DNA of 64,000 nucleotides, from positions 672,938 through 736,937 of the forward strand of contig RDEW01000015.1 in NCBI GenBank assembly GCA_011109175.1, in the 5' to 3' direction. Below the pieces are notes generated by a model. It did not search any database and was not told where the DNA came from. It saw only the letters and a list, made by a program, of their open reading frames with translations. Source of the DNA: Dicyema japonicum (Eukaryota; Dicyemida; Rhombozoa; Dicyemidae). Position 1 is the first letter of the stretch; every line of letters starts with the position of its first letter. Positions 10,561-21,959 of the stretch are shown here, in pieces. The translations under genes and the position numbers were made by a program.

Positions 10561-11880
10561 TTTGTTTAAGGCTATTAACGAGCACGCTCTGTCTTTATAT
10601 AACTATTATATTGGACTCATTAATGTGGAACCCTGTGAATACGATTTGATTGACTCAGCTATCAGCCCATATTGATTAAACATCGAGTCCATCTCAACCT
10701 GCATGCAAGCAGAGGCTTTATTTACGAGGAATTACCTGTGAGGGCTACGCTCAATCTCTCTTCTAAGTGAGAAGATGTTATATGGATTTTTTCATGATTT
10801 GAAACTCAGAAGTACTGTTTGCAGTAGAAGCGCCGCAATTCTTCAAGCCGAAATTTCGGAGAAAACACATTTGGCATTAATCGAAGAATTTCTAAGGCAC
10901 AAGTATTCTGTTTGCGACATGAGTCGGATACAAAATTGATATCGAACATGCAAAAAGAAGGTTTAATGAATCAAATAAGACTGGAGAGTCTTCATTACGT
11001 TATTTATAAGAATTTGTTGGAGATTATGTGAATATAGAGCATTCCTCTCATTGGCTTCTAAAAGGGATAACTCCCAAGGTCGAAGCCTTATTCTGCCTTA
11101 TTCAAGATAGGAATCTGTTCTTTGGAGAACAAAATGCAATGTGCACCCATTGTAAAAAATGGAGAAGACCGTGGATCATTGTGCCACAAGTGTGAAAAGA
11201 TGTTGCATGGGATTATGTAAGAAGACATAACCAAGTCGTGAGGTGTCTACATTTCCACTTTTGCAAATAGTTTGGTCTCAAAAACAAGAAACTGAAGACT
11301 CATTCAGTGCAATTCATTGTAATGAGTTGAAATCAGAGTTGACACCTTTATCAAACGGAAATAATTATTGAGCATAAAAAAGCCAGACCTGTTCGTTTTG
11401 ATAACAGGAGAAACAAAATTACCTTGGTCGAGGTGGGAATAACATCATCCCAAAATCTACAGCAGGTGGAATGCGAAAAGCTGAGGAAGTATGACCTTAT
11501 TTCCATAGAACTGGAGTTGAATGCACCACGCAGAGGTCAAGATTGTCCCGATTGTACTCACTTGGGATAACCTAGTGACTTCCCATTCGTGGAAGTATGC
11601 CAGATCTTTCAATATAAGTGAATGAACGTATGCGTATGTCAATCGCTGTTAATCAAGAAGACTTTGGAGAGTATGATTGCATCATATAGGAACGAAGTCG
11701 ACGTTTCGCGGCGTTATGAAAGGATAAAGGATATTTACTCTCGGTCTGATTATGAAGAAATTCAAGAAAAGAGTGTGGGAGAAGTGATGACAATACATAT
11801 TGAGGAAAAGGAAAACGACTGTGACAATTGGGTTTACTCCCATAGTTGCTCGAAGAGGAAACGAATTGGATAGAGAACAT
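10560..11880 (+). pseudogene. Family D (R2/R4-like) element, C-terminal two thirds
   Basis: Plus-strand relic. Pieces in order: VNLFKAINEHAL; the Cys/His segment with QDRNLF-like and C..C motifs near 11.1-11.2 kb; the RHNEV/IH segment near 11.23 kb; KPDLFV near 11.38 kb; LTWDNLVTSHSWKYARS near 11.56 kb; and the C-tail KKTLESMIASYRNEVDVSRR to YSHSCSKRKRIG, stop near 11872. The KPD...VEVGITS-type core fits the restriction-like endonuclease of R2-clade elements. Many stops and shifts. Confidence 0.7.
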
Positions 11881-11989
11881 TTTAATTAGAATTAACTTTT
11901 TAAGATAAGGGTTATGGCTAAGACAAAAGATAGGAATAGCCATACTCCGAGGGAACTCGTTCGCAATCCACGCAGCAGATATTTTGGTT

Positions 11990-12130
11990 CAATAAAATAA
12001 AAAAATTTATAACTTTTAATTTATATAATATTTTTGATTAAAAATCACATTTTTATAAGTTTTAAACAATTTAAAGAAAAGAAAAAAGAACATATAAGTT
12101 TTGACTTTATTGAACAAAATCTCCCTAATG
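11990..12130 (-). repeat. Repeat R fragment
   Basis: The reverse complement matches 35780-35880 (TATATGTTCTTT, AAAAATGTGATTTTTAATCA and AAAGTTATAAA are shared), so this is a third piece of repeat R. It is followed by an open frame (12034-12225) that I do not trust. Confidence 0.55.
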
Positions 12131-12427
12131 ATGAGCTAAAGACTTTTCCGATGCACAAGAGTTTCGAGTTTGCCACTACTTGTAAGAAAAGGGAAACTTG
12201 TTATAAGGCGCCAGTGACCTCTTAACTAATCCTTCCCACGCGGCTTCACTCCCTTACCTAGCAAGATTTCGGTAGACTCTAGTATTTGATGGCGCATTGT
12301 CATAAATGCTGGAAAATACTCAGAATCTTCAAGGACTCAGCAATTCATCAGTAAATATTTTAATTATATAGAACGACAATATTTTATATAGAGCATTAAA
12401 CTATTTGAAAATATCAGTCACGTGGGA

Positions 12428-12888
<461 letters not shown>

Positions 12889-13009
12889 TGCTGATACTAG
12901 CTTTAAATTATTTTTTAAACATTCTTAATAAATTTTATTGGTTAAAATAATCAACAAGTAATTCATTTATTTTTCAAAACAACAAAATATTATTTATTAA
13001 CTATGGGGG

Positions 13010-14320
13010 AGAGCGGCTGCTGACATTACGGAGTAAGCGTTTCGGACAACTGCGATCCCAATTCGTTGCCTCAGTCAGATCGCTTCCCGCACGTCTTTCC
13101 TACGGCGGGCCAATTTCCCCCCTGGAGTGCATCCAGCCACTCTCCGCTCCCATGGTTGGCGGCGGACACGAGGCATGCAAGACGGTGCTGGTTGGCATCA
13201 GACTTTAGCACGTCGAAGATATTCTTGGAGTAAATCTCATCCCAGTCACGTTGCCTCGAAGGATCGTTCGGCATATCCAAACCAGTTTCACACCATTCGC
13301 GACGAGCTTCATCGAAGACTCATTCCCAAGAAAGTCCGGTTGGAAAACGTAGGATATCTTGGAACAAAAGGCTTCCACTTGATAGCGATGACACATATGC
13401 TGGAAAGGCGATCTCCAGCGCCGACCTGAGACCCGTACCTCCGAGGCGTGTAGGCAGCTTGCATTGGTTCTAGCTCGGCATATCAAAGTGGACGTTTAGC
13501 AGCAATTCAGCTGATTTTCTCAATATCCTATCCAGTGACAGGAGGATGTCACGATGTTTGAAGCAGGGAGAACATCGGAGAGCATATAGGAGTTTGGGCA
13601 AGCCGATGCTATTCTTCAAAAGGAAGAACGCTGTATGAGCATCGAGTAATGGAAGAGTTTCTCCGTGACTCTAGAGAGTTCATCCTCTTTTGTTAGCAAA
13701 TGGCTCCGCTGTTCCCTTTTGCCAAGTGGGCACCCAAGAAATTATGTCCGCTCCCTGAGTAAGACAGTAATTCCAGGTAGTACCGAGTTGAAAGACTCGA
13801 CCACATTGATAAAATCACTCTCTGAGTATGTGATATTTATTAGCTCCGATTTCTTTATGTTTATCTCAAGTCCGAGGTTTCGTAGTGCCGGCACGGCATG
13901 TGATGAAGTTTTTTCCACGGCCCTCTAATCGTGGCGTCATCAAGATACCAGAGGTTTAGTTGTGTGTTTATAGAGCGGACAATTTCATCAATGACCAGAT
14001 CGAAGAGAAGTGACCAAGGGGGTCCCCTTATTGAACTCCAGTCTCCGAACAGATAATCTTGTCCCCGAAAACCAGTGAAGAATTGGTTCCGTAAGCGAGG
14101 TAGATAAGTGGAATAAGTTCCGGGGCTCGTTTGCTTGTAGTTTCGAAAATTTGATCCCTCCTTAGTGAATTGAAGGCATTGCAGATGTCCAGCTTGACCC
14201 CAATGTGTTGGTTTTGTTCGTCTTTCTGTTCAAAAATCACTCGCAGCATGCACTGCCGCATCCGTTCCTTATTTAACAAATTTATAAAATTAAAGATTTC
14301 ATTCCATGTCAACATATTTT
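13010..14320 (-). pseudogene. Family A element: reverse transcriptase region
   Basis: This is the RT missing from the other copies. From 14315 down: GVKLDICNAFNSLRRDQIFE, APELIPLIYLAYG, then GDPLG after an in-frame stop replacing the second Q of the usual GVQQGDPLG, then the catalytic box LNLWYLDDATI, LEINIKKSELIN, a thumb region (LGGTGLRSALEIAFPAYVSS) and RDWDEIYSKNIFDVL then RLACLVSAANHGSGEWLDAL, where it ends. The YLDD box and GDPLG identify a polymerase of non-LTR type. Frames are broken repeatedly. Confidence 0.75.
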
Positions 14321-14479
14321 TTTAAATATTTTATTTTTGACTGAGGTGGTGGGTCTCAACTGCACGAATGTCTTCAACACACCAACTTCCTATCGCCTAA
14401 TCTACTGGCTTGGATGCCCTACAAAGTACGGCAAAAGATTGTTGTGCATTCCTCACAGTCATCAACACCAAACTGAAAT

Positions 14480-15060
14480 TGAACAGGTCACAAGAGTAGT
14501 TGGTATATAACCATATATTAACATCATCCGCCGAGTCAACATACACCTTGTTCATCTTGGACCGATGGAGCAAAGAGGAACCCAAAATTTTAATTTGTTC
14601 TCCCATGATTCTGGGAGTAACCTATGACAAACTGAAAAGGACTTTCACAAAGGGACTCCATAAACTGAACGCCATAAGCCCGTACAGCTTGAAGGAGTTA
14701 TTTTCATTTGGACGAGTCCATCACAAGACTTTATATATAAACTACTGCTTCGAATTTGGAGTATGCCTCGGTCACATGGAGATTCTCAATTTTATAGACG
14801 AAAGTCAAAAAACTCGATACGTCATATCAAAAAAACTCTCCATATGCTGACCTCCCAAGTAGGAATATCTATCGAATCCCTACTTATGGAAGGTTCGACA
14901 CGCAGATGTGGAGTCGATATAGACGGATCGATTGATCACGGGGACTGGGATCGCCCCATAGTTTCACCTTTTCATTGTCTTCCTTTCTCGGTGACCTCGA
15001 TGTTCCCAAAATAAATAAATGGTAGTTAGGACGTCTATAGCACCTGGTTCTGGGTACGGT
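14480..15060 (+). pseudogene. Family C-like RT thumb fragment
   Basis: The plus strand reads SSAESTYTLFILDRWSKEEP, MILGVTYDKL and FTKGLHKLNAISPYSLKE, resembling the ...TLF...KILGVTFD...HI segment that follows the RT palm in CR1/jockey-like elements. Only the C-terminal part is present. Confidence 0.55.
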
Positions 15061-15129
15061 TCTTCCCACTTGGTCTAAAGTTTTCTTTCTTCTGATCCTT
15101 ATCTTCTTTAAAGGCCGAGTACTCTTCAG

Positions 15130-15310
15130 TTTCCTCCGTTCGGCAGAATAGCCTAATAATGAATGAAAGCCATTTTCTTTCTTCTCATGACATGGACGAG
15201 GTGACAGACTGTGAACACCGGAAACCTGAAGTTACGAACAAAGAAAGTGTCGGATGGACGCAGGATCCATGTTTGAATCTCGTCCAGTCCAAAATCGAAT
15301 GAACTTTTAG
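15130..15310 (+). repeat. SINE-like repeat, copy 2
   Basis: Shares AATGAATGAAAG, CATGGACGAGGTGACAGACT and a GTTTGAATCTC B-box-like block with the copy at 3.1-3.3 kb. Ends in an ATGATGATAATAAAT-type tail. Confidence 0.4.
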
Positions 15311-15354
15311 GATCATGATGATAATAAATATGATTTTATATTAGAAAGGACTCC

Positions 15355-16003
15355 ACGCACTTTCCTGCCGAAGGAGCGCTGGAAGGAGCCTGAGACATAG
15401 TGCAATCAACAAGGTTATTGCGTGGGGACTAGAAGCTGCCGGATTCCCTGTCCAGATGGAGCCCCTAGGACTTGCCAAGCAAACAGAAGGCCGGATGGAG
15501 CGACTCTGTTCCCGTGGGATGCTGGGAAGTACCTGGCCTGGGATGCCACCTGCGTAGATAGCTTCTCCCCTTCCAATATTACAATGAGTGCGACAAATCC
15601 AGGCTCAGCTGCAGAGAAAGCAGAAATACTTAAAGCAAAGAAGTACACATGCCTCGGCGAGCAGTACACATTTGAACCAGTCGCAGTCGAAACTTCGGGA
15701 GTCATAGGAAGCAGGTCGTTNNNNNNNNNNNNNNNNNNNNNNNNNNNNNNNNNNNNNNNNNNNNNNNNNNNNNNNNNNNNNNNNNNNNNNNNCCTCGGCG
15801 AGCAGAACACATTTGAACCAGTCGCAGTCGAAACTTCGGGAGTCGTAGGAAGCAGGTTGTTAACTCTGCTCAACAAAATTGGATCGTTAGTGGCTAAAAG
15901 GAGGAGGGATGTCAGAGAGAAGGGCTGGCTCATTGAGCGCATCTCCTTACAGATCGTAAGGGGAAATGCGCTCTCAATCCTGAGAGCAGCCAGTAGCCTT
16001 TAA
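15355..16003 (+). pseudogene. Family A element C-terminal domain, split by an assembly gap
   Basis: The best-preserved C-terminus of family A: HALSCRRSAGRSLRHSAINK, AGFPVQMEPLGLAKQTEGR (then one frameshift), RPDGATLFPWDAGKYLAWDA, TCVDSFSPSN, GEQYTFEPVAVETSGV, then after the gap LLTLLNKIGSL and WLIERISLQIVRGNALSILR with a stop near 16001. Bases 15721-15792 are N. The RPDG...WDATC core is the putative endonuclease centre. 5'-truncated. Confidence 0.75.
15721..15792. other. Assembly gap (72 N) with duplicated flanks
   Basis: The 69 bases before the gap (15652-15720) and the 69 after it (15793-15861) are the same sequence with about four mismatches, so the gap probably joins two versions of one locus and the duplicated block is likely artificial. 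Confidence 0.8.
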
Positions 16004-16234
16004 CTATTTGGCTTTATTCTTCAATAAATTATTATATTAAAAAAATTAATAAAATTAAACGAAGGAGCAAATGCGATCGTTTTTTTCGTAAATATTGATC
16101 AAGAAGATCATATCAGATGGTCATCGTTGTCTTAGCCAGAAAATGGAAATAAAACTGTTATGAATTTAGAAGAGATTTGAATATTGATGTGAAGAGATTA
16201 TTATCAGGGATCTCGTATTGTATAAAAAAACTGG

Positions 16235-16424
16235 TTACTCTTTTGCAAGTCTCATACTAACGATACCTAATTGACCACCCATAGGATCTGTTGTCTTTCC
16301 AGTCTCGTTTAACTTACACCTATCAAGTTTGGTAACCAGAATACTTTTTTCATATAATAATGATTGTTCTATAATGTTGATATTGTCTCTTTAAGTTATA
16401 AAAACACACTATTTCCCCCTCCAT
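16235..16424 (-). CDS. Small two-exon hypothetical protein, 56 residues
   Basis: Not recognised. ATG at 16422-16424 gives MEGEIV, then a 19-nt GT...AG intron, then an open frame DNINIIEQSLLYEKSILVTK, LDRCKLNETGKTTDPMGGQL, ending MRLAKE and TAA at 16235. The spliced length is an exact multiple of three. Soluble, mixed charge. It lies just downstream of NIP7 on the same strand. The host-like codon content and the clean splice support it; it could still be part of a longer gene. Confidence 0.45.
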
Positions 16425-16767
16425 TTACCTTAATTTCACAATCTTTCTCCACCAAATTGTATATAACAGACCGTAGTCAGTTCAGCCTATAACCAACTCT
16501 TTACACAAAACTCTCCTTTCTGTCATCAAAATCAGAAAATGCTCAACTTATTCGGGTACTTCATTTGGCAAGGAGAGCTTAACAATTATCCACAAACAAT
16601 TTATCAGAGCGCGATATCAACTATGCTGTTACTGCCCAGAGTTCTTTTAAATCTAACTATATACGTCTCCTCAATGATCCCCCAACACTCAGGGGATTTA
16701 AAGCTGAAGAGTCACACAATATTATTAGAGAACCCCAAATTAAGAATATTAAAATAATTATAAAATG

Positions 16768-17398
16768 TCAAATCTCCTTTTCATTCCTCACGTACTCCCC
16801 AATATCAGCTTGGTGGAGTAATATAATATCAAATGGCTTGGAAGTACGACACGTGTCACATGACTTTGTACAAACTCCAAATCCCCACATATAATAAAAC
16901 ACATCGAACCAAGGCAATATTATTCATAGAATACACCACAGCCCTGCTGTACTGCTTAATGTCTTCTGAAAGTCGCCCGATCCCTGACTTCTTCACGTGG
17001 TTACCATACAAAAAGAGTTGTTCTGCTGCAGGTTTCAACCAAACCTTGTTCTAGAGCTAAGCAAGGTACAAACCTTAGCGAATGGACTCAGATAGTCCAA
17101 GGATGTTATGTGAAGGTGGAACTTGTGCGTCTTTGTGAACTTCCCAAAGCACGTGCCTACAGAGAGCAATTCCTTTCGGGATATTTTAGAAGACTGGTTG
17201 AAAAGAGTCAGTCTGAAATGATGAGTAACAATACCTAATATAGTAAACACGATCTTTGTGGAGACGGAAGCAGTATTCATAGTCCTTTCGTTCTACGAAT
17301 TGTCTTATGTTGTCCCCAACACTGGAATGAGTATAAAGTTACTATTTGAATAGTTTTTCGTAAACTTTTCTCATTTCTTCGTCTGTTAGTTGCCTCAT
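16768..17398 (-). CDS. NIP7: 60S ribosome biogenesis protein NIP7
   Basis: NIP7 acts in nucleolar pre-rRNA processing and 60S assembly, binding RNA through a C-terminal PUA domain. The five-exon model gives 179 residues, the family length. Exon 1: [19 protein letters not shown]. Exon 2: [20 protein letters not shown]. Exon 3: [30 protein letters not shown]. Exon 4: [40 protein letters not shown]. Exon 5: GFGVCTKSC and [15 protein letters not shown]. Introns: 17322-17342 (21 nt), 17213-17234 (22), 17051-17073 (23), 16885-16909 (25). The first three are GT...AG; the fourth ends GG where AG is expected. The start was chosen because MRQLTDEE matches the family N-terminus. Orthology is certain from the conserved blocks. 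Confidence 0.95.
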
Positions 17399-17439
17399 TG
17401 TTAGGTCTCAATAAAGTAAAAAAAACTCTACAACGGCAG

Positions 17440-17560
17440 AAAAATTCACGTGTTGTTTTTAATTTTAAATATAATTATTTAATTATAAATATAATTTAAT
17501 TGAGACTAATTTTTAAATATAATTGTTTATAATAAATATAATTTAATTTGCCTTCTGACT
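17440..17560. repeat. AT-rich AATATAATT-type tandem repeat
   Basis: Repeated AATATAATT(A/T)AATT units, near-pure A/T. Relatives of AAATATAATTTAATT recur at about 17.95 kb. Confidence 0.5.
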
Positions 17561-17699
17561 GAATTTCTGGTGACATCGGATCTGACATCAGTAATTAGAA
17601 TCCATAAGATTGAGTTTTCAGCGAAGGTCAATCAATTATCGTCAACCAAATTTCACCAGTGAGGTGACGAGTTTTCTACCACACCATATCACACTTTCT

Positions 17700-17830
17700 C
17701 TTTGCCAAAAAAAGATATTCCATTATGAAAACTCTCCCGCTAATGAATGAAGTGATGTCCGCGATGGTGGGACATGCGACGAAAATAGAAGAGGGCGGAC
17801 CTACTTCTCCACTTCACTTCGGAAGCCTGT
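17700..17830 (-). repeat. Dispersed repeat related to 3318-3410
   Basis: The reverse complement shares GAAGTAGGTCC, GGACATCACTTCATTCA and GAGAGTTTTCA with the block following the SINE-like copy at 3.3 kb. Non-coding. Confidence 0.5.
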
Positions 17831-18107
17831 AATGGACTAGCATGAATTATATCTGCATCTCCCTCCATTGGTTTCCTTTCTTGAATTAATTAGTTATGAA
17901 TGTTTGTGTGGGCTTACCAAAGATTGTAAACCTGTGGTTAATAAATTACAAATAAATTTAATTTAATTGAGAATCTCTGAATATATGACTGCTTTGTTTT
18001 CTTAGTGGTCGGAGAATACTGGTTTGTTTTGGTTTTTTTGCTCATCATCACGAATCTTACAAATGGCGACCCTCTGAGATCACCTAAATTTTCCTTTGCT
18101 ATTTAAC

Positions 18108-18471
18108 TTATTCTTGTTTTGCTTTTCTACCGCAGAAGGCAGTACGAGTACAGAGTAACTTATGCAGACAATCTCTCTCAGGCCTCTCGTGAAATCTGTA
18201 ATGTCTGAGATGCAACAAATTGGAATTAGCTACATATTTGGTTGTAAGATAACTACCATTTAACCATGAAAAGGTTATTTCATGGACAAATTTTGTTATG
18301 ATTGCGGTCACTCTGAAAAGAACATACATAATTACTTAACAGTGGACTTAGGAAATAGTAGCAACCAAGGAATTCTAAATTTTGATAAACAAAGCTGGCT
18401 GCCCTTTCTATCGAAATCAGACAATTCCCGTTTGGCAAGGACTTTTGTGTTAAACTCTCATGATTAAACAC
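18108..18471 (-). CDS. Possible two-exon hypothetical protein
   Basis: Two minus-strand frames, MFNHESLTQKSLPNGNCLIS... and ...ITKFVHEITFSWLNGSYLTT to GRKAKQE, can be joined by a 25-nt GT...AG intron ending near 18322. No family recognised. The second part is basic near its C-terminus. Confidence is low because neither half shows a known motif. Confidence 0.3.
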
Positions 18472-18479
18472 GCCTTTAC

Positions 18480-19000
18480 CATTTTTATGGGTTCTGTCTT
18501 AATTTTCAAAAATCCGATTGCAAATGAATATTTTAGTGAAATGAACAAACATTTTTTTCTAAATGAAGGATATTAAGATGAGTTAGTTTAATTTTGTGTT
18601 TGAAACATAAATAAAACAAATGGTTGTTTTGGCGTTATTGTTGTATAGTGGGTCTCCTAATATGTATATGACCAGTTTGAGTGTCTGCATGACATAATTT
18701 ATACTTATGTACTAGATAGGATTAAAATAGCGTCTCTGAACTATTTATAACTACATTTTTATATTTTTAAAACAGTGTTAGAGTGGCCAGTCATTCTGGT
18801 GTTTATTGGTTGAAAGTCGTGTTGGTGAAGTAACTTTGGTACACTTTGAGGTTTTTCTAGTAGACTTAATGTCTTCATCTCTTCCAATTACCTGAAAGAT
18901 TGGAAGCACTAAGTTTAAAAAAAGAAGTTCTAGAATCTAGTCAAATTGAAACAAGATTGAAAATTATTATAATCAAAATCATATTAGGTATAATTATTTT
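18480..19000. other. No gene recognised
   Basis: AT-rich intergenic sequence, no supported frame. Confidence 0.4.
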
Positions 19001-20480
19001 CGTGTCGCCTTTGTATGATCCTCTATACTAGTCTGTCCCACCCTCTTCTATTCGATGCCAGACTCCACAGACTACTACTGAGGTCAACATCATCCTTTAG
19101 TGCTCTGTTTAGTGATCTCGCTTTTCTTGAAGCGTTTTTCAAATACTTCTTCGATTATGATGTTTGCTGGCATGTCTAACGGAATTTTAGAATATGACCA
19201 AACAGTTTCAATCGCATCTTCACGACTAGGGTGCTCAGGGTCCAGAGGAGCATATTTTGTACATTCCTTACACGTACAACCTCTTTACACGAATTAGTCA
19301 TTTAGTCCAAGAGAAACCGAAGTTGCTTCATATGAAAGGAATCGAGCCTTTGTCCGTCAGTTTTCGAGATTCCCCGTGTTCCAGAGTTGTACCTAAGGAT
19401 CGGTTTTATGAAAGCTTCATACAACCTGAGGCGGACTATATAACGGACGTCTTTGGATATTCTTTCATAAGCTTTAGCATGGCCACCGTAGATATCAATT
19501 TTCTCGCAATGTCTTCGGAGTCCCCGATGAAGGAGCCAAGCTTTATGGTCTTCCTCCAGTTTACAGAACTGTGTGGTTCCATCCTCTTGATCTCTACGAT
19601 GTTATTTTTCGAAGCTTCATTGATAGAGATCATTTGGCTAGGACGGTGTGCTGCTATACAGCGAACAATTCCGGAGAGAGGGAGTCTCCCTAGGAGTGCC
19701 CATTGTTGTCACGATTTCTCGAGACATACATTTTCCAATACTCACTCGCAACACTGATTAATATCTTATTATGGTGACCGAGTCCTGATCCAGAAAACTT
19801 TCCAGCAATTCATTGAGTTTTCCACAACGGACAATGTCGAATACTCTGGTGAGATCAATTCCAAGAATAGTCCTTGAATTTTGGAATCTTTGCTGAATTC
19901 CACAATGCTACAGCTGTTGATATTCCAGTCCTGAAAACACCTTGGCTTAGACTGTTGATATCCCATTCCTGAAACACCAAGTATCTGTCCACTCCTCTTG
20001 GATCCGATTAAGTCAGATCAGGGCAAGTTCTTCCGCAGGGTATTTATAAGGATCAAAAAGCAGGTTTTCAATCAGTCCAGTGGGTTTAGTTGCTTTCAGG
20101 ACTGATATTTATACTCCTTTTCTAAGCTTTGAAAAGTTCTTGTTCTCTATCATATCATTCAGTAATCTTGAAAGTTCCTCCGAAGTTTAGCCAAATTTTA
20201 ACATTTCTAGGATATGTTGTCTGGTCACTGAAAGAGACAAATTTGAGCTTCTTCATCCCTCCGGAGACCTCCTGTGATAAGATGATCCGTTCGAGTTTGT
20301 TGTCTGACGTGAAATCTGATTTCTCTCCTTTCACATAGAAGAGTTTAAAAAATGCGATGCGACGAACTATGTCTGTTGGGCAGCATTTTGTTGTTTTATA
20401 GCATCCGGAATGTTAGAATTGGGTGTTACACAGGAACAATTCAAAGGCATAGTAGAAATATACTAGAGCAGTGCAAAGAT
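19000..20480 (-). pseudogene. Family B (RTE-like) element relic
   Basis: From right to left on the minus strand: an endonuclease scrap near 20.4 kb matching 59.6 kb; RT with ILGIDLTRVFDIVRCGKLNE, FLDQDSVTIIRYLI, GDSLSPELFAV; EASKNNIVEIKRMEP; RLRLYEAFIKPILRYNSGTR; then LKLFGHILKFR and the terminal block near 19.1 kb. The order equals that in the better copy at 56-60 kb. Stops and frameshifts throughout. Confidence 0.7.
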
Positions 20481-20894
20481 AGTTCCCTTTTCCATGTGGT
20501 CCAATAAACCTAACTTCCATAATTTAATAGAAAAACCCACGTTTTATATAAAGGTGGCTTCCTTTACAATAGTCGTATAATCTATTATGAAGCGATTTAT
20601 CTACTCACATAGGTAATACCTCCCACACATATCGGCGCTTTCTTCAGCACAATCTAGAGTGTCACGATTCTATTTTTACTAGCTCGTGGTTCCCTTTCAA
20701 AAGGGACAAAAAATTAAAATTTCCAATAAAAAAGGTTTTATTTATTTTCTGCTTTAATTAGAATCACAATTCTCCACGGCCTTATGTCACAGTAGCTACG
20801 CGTTACCGAGCGATACGCGTTTATATTCCATTAAGTCCATCCATTCTACCAATTTTACGACTATGTTTTAATGATTTCAGAATTTAATAATTAT

Positions 20895-20960
20895 ATCATT
20901 ATTATTAGCACTTTCACGAGAGCCATAATATTTATAGCATGTGCAGCAAAAATAAGTTAG
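20895..20960 (-). mobile_element. Solo family B 3' tail
   Basis: The minus strand reads GCACATGCTATAAATATTAT, GGCTCTCGTGAAAGTGC then TAATAATAAT, matching the 3' end of the element at 563-620. A very short 5'-truncated insertion. Confidence 0.65.
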
Positions 20961-21235
20961 CTTGTTCCAGACTTTTCTGTTCTGAGCCAGATCCCTCAGT
21001 GTGTCATGTCGTCATCAGATGCCAATGTTTTCTTTACGCCTTGTAAAACGGGAGGGTATTGATCATCGGATTGAAATTGATGTATTTCTAACTCATAAAA
21101 TGTTATATAAAATCATGGATTAAGAACAGATATAAAAATTAAACTTTCAAATCTCACACCCAGACAGGCCACGTGCATATATCTTTACAAATCAATATTG
21201 ATTAAGTCTATATTTTATTCGAAATACAGAAACGT

Positions 21236-21488
21236 TTATTTGGATTCTCCATGTTCTTCACATTTTCCGCATATTTCATCAAATGAAATTAAAAGCCATC
21301 CCCATGAGGTAATCTTGTGAATCTGACTGAGCAGCTCGGAAAACCTCAAACTTTGTCAACATTGGGTAGACAATTCTACTGTAACACCGGATTCGAATAT
21401 CAAATTTCCTATATGCAACACAATCCTTATACTGCTGCGCTTACATTACTTTTGTTTTCTCAATTGAATTCCTAAGTCCAAAAGACAT
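21236..21488 (-). CDS. Small three-exon hypothetical protein, 67 residues
   Basis: Not recognised. Exon 1 (21450-21488): MSFGLRNSIEKTK. An 18-nt GT...AG intron (21432-21449). Exon 2 (21345-21431): YKDCVAYRKFDIRIRCYSRI, YPMLTKFE. A 31-nt GT...AG intron (21314-21344). Exon 3 (21236-21313): ITSWGWLLISFDEICGKCEE, HGESK, stop TAA. All exon lengths close the frame exactly. Four cysteines, one CxxC pair and a hydrophobic WGWLLI stretch suggest a small membrane-associated or metal-binding protein. The 18-nt intron is at the short end for this window, so the first junction is the weak point. Confidence 0.45.
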
Positions 21489-21959
21489 GTCCCACTAAGC
21501 TCAGTATAAACAAGGAGGCTCATCACCACAAGAAATAACAAAATTTCAATCATAATGGTGCAAAACCCATGATATTATTATAAACCATCTTTATAATAAA
21601 ATTTATAATTGATAGTTGTTGTGGTGTTGACATGTCCGTTTCTAATCATACCGAGAAATCGAATCCTATGTGCCTTCCTGTAAAATCAAATAAAGATGAT
21701 AGTATAGTAGAAGCAGGAACTTCGTCTGTGGGCTGGATAATGTCACAAGAACTAATATCAACATCGTTGGGAATATTGGTGCCAAAACCAACTTGCATTC
21801 ACTATCTGCCATTATTGAAGAGGTCCACTGTGTCTCTGAAGCTGAGTGGGTTTCTCAGATTTTTCTTGCCTCGAAACAAAGATTTGGAAGGATACCTAGA
21901 GGTGGCTGGAACCTCGTACTTAAAAAGTTCAATGAAAAGTAGTCCAAGAGTTCCAGTCT

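Noticed and set aside
12034-12225. 63-codon plus-strand ORF (SFDFIEQNLPNDELK).
   Set aside because: Its first part lies in repeat R and no splice or family supports the rest.
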